Of a DNA stretch of 20,594 bases, positions 14,295 to 20,594 are shown in pieces. The position numbers and the translations under genes were made by a program. The notes below the pieces were generated by a model, which did no database searches, was not told where the DNA came from, and saw nothing but the letters and a program-made list of their open reading frames with translations. The stretch covers positions 13,776 to 34,369 of the forward strand of contig DAWR01000009.1 in the NCBI GenBank assembly GCA_002506015.1. The letters run 5' to 3'. The first letter of the stretch is position 1. Each line of letters starts with the position of its first letter. The DNA comes from Candidatus Methanogasteraceae archaeon UBA261 (GTDB lineage: Archaea > Halobacteriota > Methanosarcinia > Methanosarcinales > Methanogasteraceae).

Positions 14295-15545
14295 TTGCCG
14301 TATACAATCGAATACATACATGCAAGAGAGATACTTGATTCCCGCGGGAACCCTACTGTCGAGGTCGATCTTGCTACACCTAGCGGTTTCGGGCGTGCCG
14401 ATGTGCCCTCTGGCGCATCGACAGGAACGAACGAGGCACTTGAACTCCGGGATGGTGGTGACCGTTATCGTGGAAAAGGTGTTTTGAAGGCTGTTGCGAA
14501 CGTAAACACCGTGTTGAGAAGCGAGATCATCGGAATGGATGTGCGCGATCAGCGCGCAATCGACCTGACGATGATCGGTCTGGACGGCACTCCTAGCAAA
14601 TCGAATCTTGGCGCGAACGCCATACTTGGCGTCTCGATGGCTGTTGCGAAGGCTGCCGCGGATTCGGCAGACCTTCCGCTCTACACATATCTCGGCGGCA
14701 CCGGCGCATACACGCTGCCGTGCCCGACCATGAATGTGTTGAACGGGGGGGAGCATGCCGGAAACGAACTCGCGATTCAGGAGTTCATGATCCAGCCAAG
14801 GGGCGCATCCACGTGCGCAGAATCGATACGAATCGGAGCTGAGATATATCATGAACTCAAGAGCATCCTGACAAAGAAATATGGATCAGGCGCAGGCAAC
14901 GTCGGCGATGAGGGCGGATATGCGCCGCCGATGGATCACACCAGCCAGGCGTTCGATTCGCTCATCTCGGCTATCGAGGAGGCTGGTTACACCACAACCG
15001 AGGTCACAGTTGGAATCGATGCCGCTGCATCCGAATTCTTCGAGAACGGCAAGTACACAATCGATGGCACCACACTTGACAGTGGCGAGATGCTTGAGTA
15101 CTATCTCGACCTGATAAAGACGTATCCGATCCTGGTAATTGAGGATCCGTTCCATGAAGATGCGTTTGAGGATTTCGCTGCGTTGACATCGGCAACAGAC
15201 CGAATCGTGATCGGCGACGATATATTTGTGACCAACATCGAGCGGCTACAGCGTGGAATTGATGTTGGAGCTGCAAATGCGCTACTCCTCAAGTTGAATC
15301 AGATAGGGACCGTGTCAGAAGCCTTTGATGCAGCGAGACTGGCGCATAGAAGCGGATACCAGGTGGTCGTGAGCCACAGGTCCGCTGAGACGTGTGACCA
15401 CCTAATCGCTGATGTCGCTGTTGCGGTTGGCGCAGATCTTTTGAAGACCGGCGCGCCAGCCAGATCAGAGCGAGCATCCAAGTACAATCAGCTCATGCGT
15501 ATTGAAGAGGAACTTGGTGAGGCAGCAAAATTTGCTCAGCTATGA
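14295..15545 (+). CDS. eno: Enolase (phosphopyruvate hydratase)
   Basis: A 416-residue enolase interconverting 2-phosphoglycerate and phosphoenolpyruvate in glycolysis and gluconeogenesis. Seen: the N-terminal ILDSRGNPTVEVD (13-25), the mobile catalytic loop SGASTG (39-44), GDEGGYAP with E206 as catalytic acid/base, the Mg ligands D242 (GID), E283 (IEDPF) and D308 (GDD), catalytic K333 (LLLKLNQIGT), SHRS (360-363) and KTGAPARSERASKYNQL (384-400). All expected active-site residues are present. The start is TTG, because TAA at 14292-14294 immediately precedes it in frame and the protein then begins (M)PYTIEYIHAREILDSRG. It has its own TATA box and follows the vWA gene after 101 nt. It is separate from rpoK, with which it is often clustered in other euryarchaea. 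Confidence 0.96.
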   Translation: MPYTIEYIHAREILDSRGNPTVEVDLATPSGFGRADVPSGASTGTNEALELRDGGDRYRGKGVLKAVANVNTVLRSEIIGMDVRDQRAIDLTMIGLDGTPSKSNLGANAILGVSMAVAKAAADSADLPLYTYLGGTGAYTLPCPTMNVLNGGEHAGNELAIQEFMIQPRGASTCAESIRIGAEIYHELKSILTKKYGSGAGNVGDEGGYAPPMDHTSQAFDSLISAIEEAGYTTTEVTVGIDAAASEFFENGKYTIDGTTLDSGEMLEYYLDLIKTYPILVIEDPFHEDAFEDFAALTSATDRIVIGDDIFVTNIERLQRGIDVGAANALLLKLNQIGTVSEAFDAARLAHRSGYQVVVSHRSAETCDHLIADVAVAVGADLLKTGAPARSERASKYNQLMRIEEELGEAAKFAQL

Positions 15546-15549
15546 GAAA

Positions 15550-15570
15550 CATATATATACCATATATATG
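15550..15570 (+). promoter_or_regulatory. TATA region with AT palindrome before the DUF2551 gene
   Basis: CATATATAT (15550-15558) and ATATATATG (15562-15570) are perfect inverses around ACC. The right arm is centred about 28 nt before the ATG at 15594 and can serve as the TATA box. The symmetry could also be an operator for the DNA-binding proteins encoded downstream. Confidence 0.4.
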
Positions 15571-15593
15571 AAATAATTAATTGGGTGATGTGT

Positions 15594-15926
15594 ATGAGTT
15601 CATTTCGATCGAAAATCAAGAGACGGGTACAACGATACCTTGAGCTGGATAGTAACGGCATCAGATATGCCGTCATGAACACTATCCTCAAGGTCAGGAG
15701 CGTGACTGTAGACTCTCTCTACGACATGCTTTCAAAGAAGTTCGATGTTACTCACAAAACAGTGGCATCGATGGTTGGATACATCCATTCCAAGCTCGGC
15801 ATCGTGCGTGCGTACAAACAGTCGTACAAGACGCATATCGTCTACACGCTGCGCGAGGAGTACGTTGATCTTGTGAGATCGGTTTTAAGAAGATCTACGA
15901 GTGAGAACCATCAGACCGCTGTATGA
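15594..15926 (+). CDS. DUF2551 family protein (archaeal, winged-helix-like)
   Basis: A 110-residue basic protein that I place in the archaeal family DUF2551. It begins SSFRSKIKRRVQRYLELDS, followed by GIRYAVMNTILKVRSVTV, LYDMLSKKFDVTHKTVASMVGYIHSKLGIV and YKTHIVYTL. The order helix, helix, recognition-like helix (VTHKTVASMVGYIHS), then a beta hairpin is that of a winged helix-turn-helix, so DNA binding is likely but inferred. Start candidates are GTG 15585, ATG 15588 and ATG 15594. The last is favoured because GGTGAT lies just before it and the TATA element is about 28 nt away. Its stop overlaps the start of the next gene (ATGA), a sign of translational coupling. The gap after enolase is 48 nt and has its own promoter-like sequence. 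Confidence 0.8.
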   Translation: MSSFRSKIKRRVQRYLELDSNGIRYAVMNTILKVRSVTVDSLYDMLSKKFDVTHKTVASMVGYIHSKLGIVRAYKQSYKTHIVYTLREEYVDLVRSVLRRSTSENHQTAV

Positions 15927-16324
15927 CGCTGGTAAAGGACGCTCCCCGCACCTCGACCAGTTTCGTCATCAGATCGGACGCAAATGCGAGAGTAACCGCA
16001 TCTCGTGATCCTTTCTATGAGTTGATGCGGCGCTTGTTTCAGGACGAGCGCACAGCGATCAGAGCAGAGCGATTTCTTGAGATGATCCTTGAGCGGGAGG
16101 CATCAGGAAATCCAATCCGGACGAATGAGTGGCACCGGTTGCTGGACGAGTTTGGGGTCAGCAGATCGTCGTTTTATGCCATGCGGAACAAACTGCTCGG
16201 CGCAGGGATGATCACGAACAAGAAAGGCATCTACCGAGTGTCGGGTCAGTTCAGCAAGGATCTGGTCGATATGGCGAGATGGTGGTGGGTTGCGGTTTTA
16301 AAGCGAGATATAGGTGGGTTGTGA
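15923..16324 (+). CDS. Small helix-turn-helix protein coupled to DUF2551
   Basis: A 133-residue protein that I do not recognise as a named family. Its ATG at 15923 overlaps the DUF2551 stop (ATGA). The first 35 residues look flexible. Residues about 36-120 are helical: PFYELMRRLFQDERTAIRAERFLEMILERE, then TNEWHRLLDEFGVSRSSFYAMRNKLLGAGMI and a turn NKKGIYRVS. SRSSFYAMRNKLLGAGMITNKKGIYRVS matches a winged HTH (recognition helix, wing) as in replication-initiator or PadR/MarR-like folds. The C-terminus is rich in Trp (ARWWWVAVLKRD). The pair may form a hetero-oligomeric regulator; whether it controls enolase or itself cannot be told. A hairpin overlaps its stop. Confidence 0.72.
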   Translation: MTLVKDAPRTSTSFVIRSDANARVTASRDPFYELMRRLFQDERTAIRAERFLEMILEREASGNPIRTNEWHRLLDEFGVSRSSFYAMRNKLLGAGMITNKKGIYRVSGQFSKDLVDMARWWWVAVLKRDIGGL

Positions 16325-16334
16325 GAATTCACAA
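16319..16334 (+). terminator. Short hairpin at the stop of the HTH gene
   Basis: TTGTGA-GAAT-TCACAA is a 6-bp stem with a 4-nt loop overlapping the TGA at 16322-16324. No T-run follows closely, so a terminator role is tentative. Confidence 0.3.
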
Positions 16335-16610
16335 ACCTCAGAATCAATTATACTCATGATGTTCGGAATTAAGGGAACCAAAAAAGTATAATGGTCAGTC
16401 GGATATGCAACAGCACAAAATACGGGGGTTAACGATGCTTTTTGCGTCCCTCTCGTTAAATTGGAAAACAATAACGAGAAAGACGCGAGAGACGCGATGG
16501 CACAAGGAACAAAAGTCTCAGGATGCATTTCACTGGGATTTCGGTTGTGCCTATGAGTGGTAGCTGCAAAGTTAATTGACGATGCAGCTCCCTACCGACT
16601 GACCGGACTA
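16325..16610. other. Intergenic region with inverted repeats and promoter-like sequence, no convincing gene
   Basis: This 286-nt gap lies between the HTH gene (plus) and the phosphohexomutase stop (minus). It holds a TATA-like AAAAAAGTATAATGG (16380-16394) on the plus strand and a 15-bp inverted repeat with two mismatches (GCGTCCCTCTCGTTA 16444-16458, TAACGAGAAAGACGC 16472-16486). AGCTGCA (16562-16568) and TGCAGCT (16583-16589) form a 7-bp hairpin that could terminate the minus-strand gene. A 52-codon ORF (16405-16563) spans the inverted repeat but has an unconvincing composition. The AACGAGAAAGACGCGAGAGACGCGA stretch is internally repetitive, which suggests a degenerate repeat element. Confidence 0.5.
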
Positions 16611-19277
16611 TCAGACAGTCTCAGCTGCGCCAAATATCCTGCGATAGTACTCTGCACCGATGTCAACGCCCCACGCGGCGTGCCGCACATTCACATCCCG
16701 ATCCATCTCGAGCGTCAGCAGGCGCAGCACCCTGCGATATATCACAACCGGGTGTTCGTGCTCCCGCGCAGCAAGCACATCCATCCTCTTTTGCACCGCG
16801 GCAAAGTAACGATTTCTATCCGATTCCGTCATGAACGTCATACCGGTCGATGCGATCCGATCAGCGAGCCCGTGGTAGCTCATGGCATTTCCGACGTCCT
16901 CGATTATGAGATCGTTCAGCCGATCGAGCGTTACCTGCATAATTGCACGCAGCGTCATCTCATCGCCGCTCTCGATGTATATCCTGTTGATCTCCTCGGT
17001 TCCGGACGCCCGCACAAGAAGGCGGGAGATCGTATCCGGATCTGGACCCTCCAGCACAAACTCGACCTTGTCGTGGTACGTGCCACCAGCCCAAAGAACC
17101 TTCTGCCCCGCAATGCTCTCGGGTGGGCAATCGAGCCACGAATTAATGATCGTCTCCTTCGGGATATTCGGAGCCCAGATATCAAGCCGTTCATCGAATT
17201 TTTTGCCATATAATTCCGTATGCGTCCTCCATATTTCTCCCGGCGGCTTTTTGTGCCATGCGATCATGGAGGCGATCATGCAGATCCCGATGATTCCGTC
17301 CTTGTCAGGGAACCGTTTAATCGTGAAACCTCCACTCTCCTCGCCCGCGACTGCGGCTGGCAGATCGTACTTCGCAATCGCTGCGGAGATGTATTTGAAC
17401 CCGACCTCAGTTACGATGCACGGGAACCGCTGCAGGCTGAGCGCGTACTCGGTATCGTCTGCGACTCGTGTGAGGTTGTAGAACGGGTGCCTGACAAGCG
17501 AGTTGATCTGATCCCATTCCGGCGTCGGTATGTCGATTCTTATGTCACGGTCTGCGTCCTCGTTGTCGTGCTCGTGTTTGAGTGCGCTCACCACATCGTC
17601 CAGTGCTGTTGACGTGGTTCCTGTGCGTATCACGATGTGGTTCTCCCAGCCGAGCCTCTTGATTGTGAAATCACAGAGCATGGCAAGGAGCTTGTTCAGG
17701 TTGGTGAATCCGCCGGAATCAAGAATTCCGCCGCACCGATCGCCATCGGTGTCGTTTGCACACTCAAAGAGCGCGCCTACCCGGTTCAGCCGATCCATGG
17801 TCGGGAGGAGCCACTGTTTTTCAGGATTCGCATAAAACCTCAGCCCAAGAAGCTCGTCCTTTTCCGAATCCATCTGAAAGACCGCTTCAGGCGGGATTTC
17901 AAGTTTCTCAAAGATATCTGCGATGTAACCCCTTGCAACGCCGTTCATGGCGTTGTGGATGAAGTGGTGGTCCGGCTGTGAATAGAAGTCCCTCAGAAGC
18001 CCGTCCAGCTCCTGTGATCTCAGAAAATCAGCGACCCACGTGGTGTATCCATCCCGCATATCAATATACTCAAATCTGCCCTCCGATTGAGCCTGTAACA
18101 GGTCATATTTTCCAATTTCAGGCGACCTCATGCAGATGATGTTCGCCTCTCTCTCTATCCGGTCCGTGACCGATGTCGGCGCGACATCGCCGTTCTCCAT
18201 GCTCCAGCGCTGCCCCTGAGTCGAGAGCGGATTGTGGCTCGGCGTCATATTCTCACCGCCCGCAGCCTCTCCGCACTCAACCTCCCTGAGCCAGTAGACA
18301 AGCGCACCGGTGGGCGATGGCTCAGTTGCGAAGCGCACGGAAAACCCACGCGAGAGAAATACCCTTGCGCTCTCGAGAGCGAAGTCTCTTGCGCCGATCC
18401 TCGTGTCATACGTGATCACAACAGGTCTCCCGCCCTTCTTCTGCGATATCTCAAGATCGTTGCACATCGCTTCTGTCACGAAATCCGATCGCCTATGTGT
18501 GAAATCCTTGTTCACGAAGGCTCTGAACCCCGATGTTCCAAATTTTATATATTTTTTCTCAAAGATCGCGTGCAAAAGCGCCTTCAACTCCAAATCACTG
18601 GTCCGGTTCGCAAACCTGTAGAGCTTGTCCGCGATGTTTGCGACAAGCGATGTTCTGAACGGCCGGTATCGTGCAGCACAATTGAGGGCGGTGATCATGG
18701 GATACAACTCATCCAGCAGGTAATCATGTATCTCTGAGAACTCCGCCCGATCGAAGAGCGCGAAGAGCGCTGATGCGGCAGAAGCGCGCAAGGTTCGTGC
18801 AGAAGCCAGTTGTCTCTGCGCGACTCCGTAAAGATTCCTCGCAGAATCACCGATCTCTCTTCCTGTGATCCTGTTAATCTCGGAATCCGGGTTATCTGTT
18901 GTCTCAAACCCGTACTGCCCGGGTTCCACAGCAAAAAGCTGCAACGCTGCGAACAATACCGGAATCTCTTCTGTCGGAAACTCAGCGATCCCATCTCTTA
19001 TCTTTGCCAGAAAATTCCGGCTCACAGTGTTCGCTACCTCCAGAATTTCGGCATCATCCGTTTCTGTCAGCGCAACGATTAGATCTGAGGTCAGTTCGGA
19101 TATTGGAATCTCGTCAGCACGGGATATCGAAATCACCGTCAAGATCTCATCCAGTTTGCTCAATACGACTGCTTTGTTCTCTGCAAGCGCCTGCCATCGC
19201 ATATTCTGATATATACGATCGGTGTGAGGTGTGCTTCCCCCATTTTCTTTGAAATGTTCCATATCTTCACCTACCAT
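16611..19277 (-). CDS. Large phosphohexomutase (phosphoglucomutase/phosphomannomutase family) with N- and C-terminal extensions
   Basis: An 888-residue alpha-D-phosphohexomutase. All four signature loops are present in order: FGTSGFR (246-252), the phosphoserine loop TPSHNP (345-350, S347), the metal loop DTDGDR (509-514; D509, D511, D513), the sugar loop GEESGG (645-650) and the phosphate-binding RASGTEE (756-762). The enzyme should move phosphate between C1 and C6 of a hexose. TPSHNP, rather than TASHNP, is the form seen in bacterial Pgm, which favours glucose phosphates. About 240 residues of helical, Ala/Leu-rich sequence precede the catalytic core and about 100 follow it; ordinary members are 450-580 residues. 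The start at 19277 has a possible TATA (ATATTATGAT) about 24 nt upstream; a second ATG at 19262 has GGTGA 4 nt before it and may be the true start. It is a single gene, divergent from DUF2150. Confidence 0.88.
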   Translation of the reverse strand: MVGEDMEHFKENGGSTPHTDRIYQNMRWQALAENKAVVLSKLDEILTVISISRADEIPISELTSDLIVALTETDDAEILEVANTVSRNFLAKIRDGIAEFPTEEIPVLFAALQLFAVEPGQYGFETTDNPDSEINRITGREIGDSARNLYGVAQRQLASARTLRASAASALFALFDRAEFSEIHDYLLDELYPMITALNCAARYRPFRTSLVANIADKLYRFANRTSDLELKALLHAIFEKKYIKFGTSGFRAFVNKDFTHRRSDFVTEAMCNDLEISQKKGGRPVVITYDTRIGARDFALESARVFLSRGFSVRFATEPSPTGALVYWLREVECGEAAGGENMTPSHNPLSTQGQRWSMENGDVAPTSVTDRIEREANIICMRSPEIGKYDLLQAQSEGRFEYIDMRDGYTTWVADFLRSQELDGLLRDFYSQPDHHFIHNAMNGVARGYIADIFEKLEIPPEAVFQMDSEKDELLGLRFYANPEKQWLLPTMDRLNRVGALFECANDTDGDRCGGILDSGGFTNLNKLLAMLCDFTIKRLGWENHIVIRTGTTSTALDDVVSALKHEHDNEDADRDIRIDIPTPEWDQINSLVRHPFYNLTRVADDTEYALSLQRFPCIVTEVGFKYISAAIAKYDLPAAVAGEESGGFTIKRFPDKDGIIGICMIASMIAWHKKPPGEIWRTHTELYGKKFDERLDIWAPNIPKETIINSWLDCPPESIAGQKVLWAGGTYHDKVEFVLEGPDPDTISRLLVRASGTEEINRIYIESGDEMTLRAIMQVTLDRLNDLIIEDVGNAMSYHGLADRIASTGMTFMTESDRNRYFAAVQKRMDVLAAREHEHPVVIYRRVLRLLTLEMDRDVNVRHAAWGVDIGAEYYRRIFGAAETV

Positions 19278-19336
19278 TTTAATCGCCCATGTGTATCATA
19301 ATATCATGGCGGTTGTATTTATCGGTTATGGTATGC

Positions 19337-19363
19337 AGGGGTGTCACTACTCAGGACACCTTT
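19337..19363. promoter_or_regulatory. Hairpin/palindrome in the divergent region
   Basis: AGGGGTGTC (19337-19345) pairs with GACACCTTT (19355-19363), six Watson-Crick plus G-U and A-T pairs, around a 9-nt loop. It lies between the divergent phosphohexomutase and DUF2150 genes, clear of both TATA candidates. It may be an operator. Confidence 0.35.
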
Positions 19364-19436
19364 AATTACTATTTCCGATTATTAGATTATGGGATATTTA
19401 ACAATGCAACCATAGTCTGACAATATATAGGACAGG

Positions 19437-20024
19437 ATGGTTATCATGAAAAAGGCAGAGAAAAAGAAAGAAATTCAATATTACACGGAAGAACGATGGA
19501 ATAATTGGATTCAGAATGTAAAAGAGAGTGACTTCAGGATAGACAACGAACGCGAAGATAGCACCGCGATATTTGTCAATATGATGGACGATGTTATCAT
19601 GTCGTGTCTGAGGGTCGTTTTTGAGTATCGTAAGAAGAAGACATCCGCAGATGATGCGCTTAATGCCATTTCAAGCATCAGCAACATAGTGCTTGCCAAT
19701 GCTGACCCGGTCAACGATGACGTGGACATGATGTTGCAGTCATTGCAGTCGTCGCTCTTAGGCGCGCTCGTCTCATGCGAATGCTATGCCAAGGGGGGCT
19801 ACAACACAAAGACGCCGATTACGAGGCTAATCAAAGACGCAATCAGCGCAGAGGAAGAAGACCCCGAGAATGCGCTGGATATTATCAGCGCGGTCGGCGC
19901 ACGGGTTTTGTCTGGCAAAAAAATGCCAGAAATCACATTTGATATTCCGGACGGACTTGTAGCTGAGTGGCTGGACGGAATCGACTCAATCGTTGCGGCA
20001 ATGGCTCTTTCGCAGACTGAGTGA
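19437..20024 (+). CDS. DUF2150 family protein (archaeal, unknown function)
   Basis: A 195-residue acidic, mostly helical protein without membrane segments, placed in the archaeal family DUF2150. Landmarks are YYTEERWNNWIQNVKESDF near the N-terminus, IFVNMMDDVIMSCLRVV, the helical SADDALNAISSISNIVL, and the C-terminal FDIPDGLVAEWLDGIDSIVAAMAL. Function is unknown. Two starts are possible: ATG 19437, with AGGA just before it, and ATG 19446, where the protein starts MKKAEKKKE. A TATA-like CAATATATA lies at 19421-19429. One base separates its stop from the ATG of thiD, so the two are translated from one message, a possible hint of a link to thiamine synthesis or only of shared expression. Confidence 0.82.
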   Translation: MVIMKKAEKKKEIQYYTEERWNNWIQNVKESDFRIDNEREDSTAIFVNMMDDVIMSCLRVVFEYRKKKTSADDALNAISSISNIVLANADPVNDDVDMMLQSLQSSLLGALVSCECYAKGGYNTKTPITRLIKDAISAEEEDPENALDIISAVGARVLSGKKMPEITFDIPDGLVAEWLDGIDSIVAAMALSQTE

Positions 20025-20025
20025 G

Positions 20026-20594
20026 ATGCAGTGCGTTCTCACGATAGCAGGCTCTGATTCAGGTGGTGGCGCAGGTGTTCAGGCTGATCTAAAGACGTTT
20101 GCAGCGCTAGGAATACACGGCACTGCCGCAATCACCGCAATCACCGCACAGAACACACTTGGAGTTCAGGCTGTACACGATCTTCCGGAGGGTACTGTAA
20201 TCGATCAGATCCGTGCGATATTGAGCGACATAGAGATCGGTTATGCGAAAATCGGGATGTTGTCCTCACAGACGATCGTGCATACAGTTGCAAGAGAGAT
20301 TAAGGGGGTTCCTTTCGTGCTTGATCCTGTGATGAGTGCGGAAGCAGGAGGGGGTGCGCTTCTGACAGGCGACGCGCTGGGTGCACTCGTGCGGGAATTG
20401 ATCCCAATTGCAACTGTTGTCACGCCAAACGTCTTTGAGGCTGAGGCGATAACAGGCATTGCGATCAAAAATATCAAGGATGCGGAGCGCGCTGCCGCAG
20501 CGATCACCGATCTCGGATGCAAGGCTGCGGTTGTGACTGGGGGACATTTGAATGGAACCGACGTGCTCTCTGTGGCACGGGATGCTGATAGTGA
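20026..20594 (+). CDS. thiD: Hydroxymethylpyrimidine (phosphate) kinase ThiD, partial at window end
   Basis: 189 codons are visible with no stop before the window ends. ThiD phosphorylates 4-amino-5-hydroxymethyl-2-methylpyrimidine and its phosphate to the diphosphate used for thiamine phosphate. Seen are the ribokinase-family opening LTIAGSDSGGGAGVQADLKTF (about 5-25), with GSDS...GGGAGVQAD as the substrate and P-loop-like region, GTAAITAITAQNT (about 32-44), IGMLSS, VLDPVM with SAEAGGGALL after it, TPNVFEAEAITG, and VVTGGH. Normal ThiD is about 260 residues. In many archaea it continues into a ThiN (thiamine phosphate synthase) domain for about 430; the part that would show this is outside the window. 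It starts one base after DUF2150. Confidence 0.93.
   Translation, partial: MQCVLTIAGSDSGGGAGVQADLKTFAALGIHGTAAITAITAQNTLGVQAVHDLPEGTVIDQIRAILSDIEIGYAKIGMLSSQTIVHTVAREIKGVPFVLDPVMSAEAGGGALLTGDALGALVRELIPIATVVTPNVFEAEAITGIAIKNIKDAERAAAAITDLGCKAAVVTGGHLNGTDVLSVARDADS

Noticed and set aside
16405..16563. 52-codon plus-strand ORF in the intergenic gap
   Set aside because: The composition reflects the repetitive GACGCGA stretch, there is no clear ribosome binding site and no family is recognisable; kept as part of the intergenic element.
16557..17213. 218-codon plus-strand ORF antisense to the phosphohexomutase C-terminus
   Set aside because: It lies wholly within the opposite strand of a gene with intact catalytic motifs and has a His/Arg/Pro-rich, unstructured translation.
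1..20594. tRNA, rRNA, CRISPR array, transposase or prophage genes
   Set aside because: I read both strands for cloverleaf-like sequences, regularly spaced repeats and transposase motifs, and saw none that could be supported.

Overview
The window looks like a chromosomal segment of a euryarchaeon of roughly 50% GC. The lineage evidence is an unlabelled RpoK gene (RNA polymerase subunit K/omega-like), a Hel308 superfamily 2 helicase, a fused NAD(P)HX epimerase/dehydratase, the archaeal families DUF2150 and DUF2551, an MBL enzyme like those of tetrahydromethanopterin synthesis, and archaeal TATA boxes 27-36 nt upstream of start codons that often lack a Shine-Dalgarno site. The methanogen / Archaeoglobus / ANME-Syntrophoarchaeum part of Euryarchaeota is most likely; I cannot resolve the genus.

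Layout. 1-560: a strong imperfect palindrome and a frameshifted gene remnant on the minus strand. 595-6238, plus strand: Hel308, rpoK (TTG start), nnr, an MJ0301-like MBL enzyme, and a radical SAM protein with a C-terminal winged helix. 6342-9068, minus: a P-type cation (probably Ca2+) ATPase with Gly/Asp-rich insertions. 9069-9260: a divergent regulatory region rich in repeats. 9261-10235, plus: a PflX-like radical SAM protein, convergent with a LolA/DUF4367-type lipoprotein (10254-11354, minus). 11446-14193, plus: a DUF58 protein and a membrane BatA-like vWA protein. 14295-15545: enolase (TTG start). 15594-16324: DUF2551 and a small helix-turn-helix protein overlapping by ATGA. 16325-16610: a non-coding, palindrome-bearing spacer. 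16611-19277, minus: an unusually large phosphohexomutase. 19437-20594, plus: DUF2150 and the start of thiD, which runs off the window.

How the genes fit together. Most are housekeeping: DNA repair (Hel308), transcription (RpoK), cofactor repair and synthesis (Nnr, MBL, ThiD), central carbon metabolism (enolase, phosphohexomutase), ion transport, and a DUF58/vWA module whose usual MoxR ATPase is not visible. No tRNA, rRNA, CRISPR array, intact insertion sequence or prophage gene was seen. The items most worth a second look are the 888-residue phosphohexomutase with long helical extensions, the DUF2551-HTH pair, the acidic inserts and promoter repeats of the ATPase, and a set of imperfect palindromes between genes.
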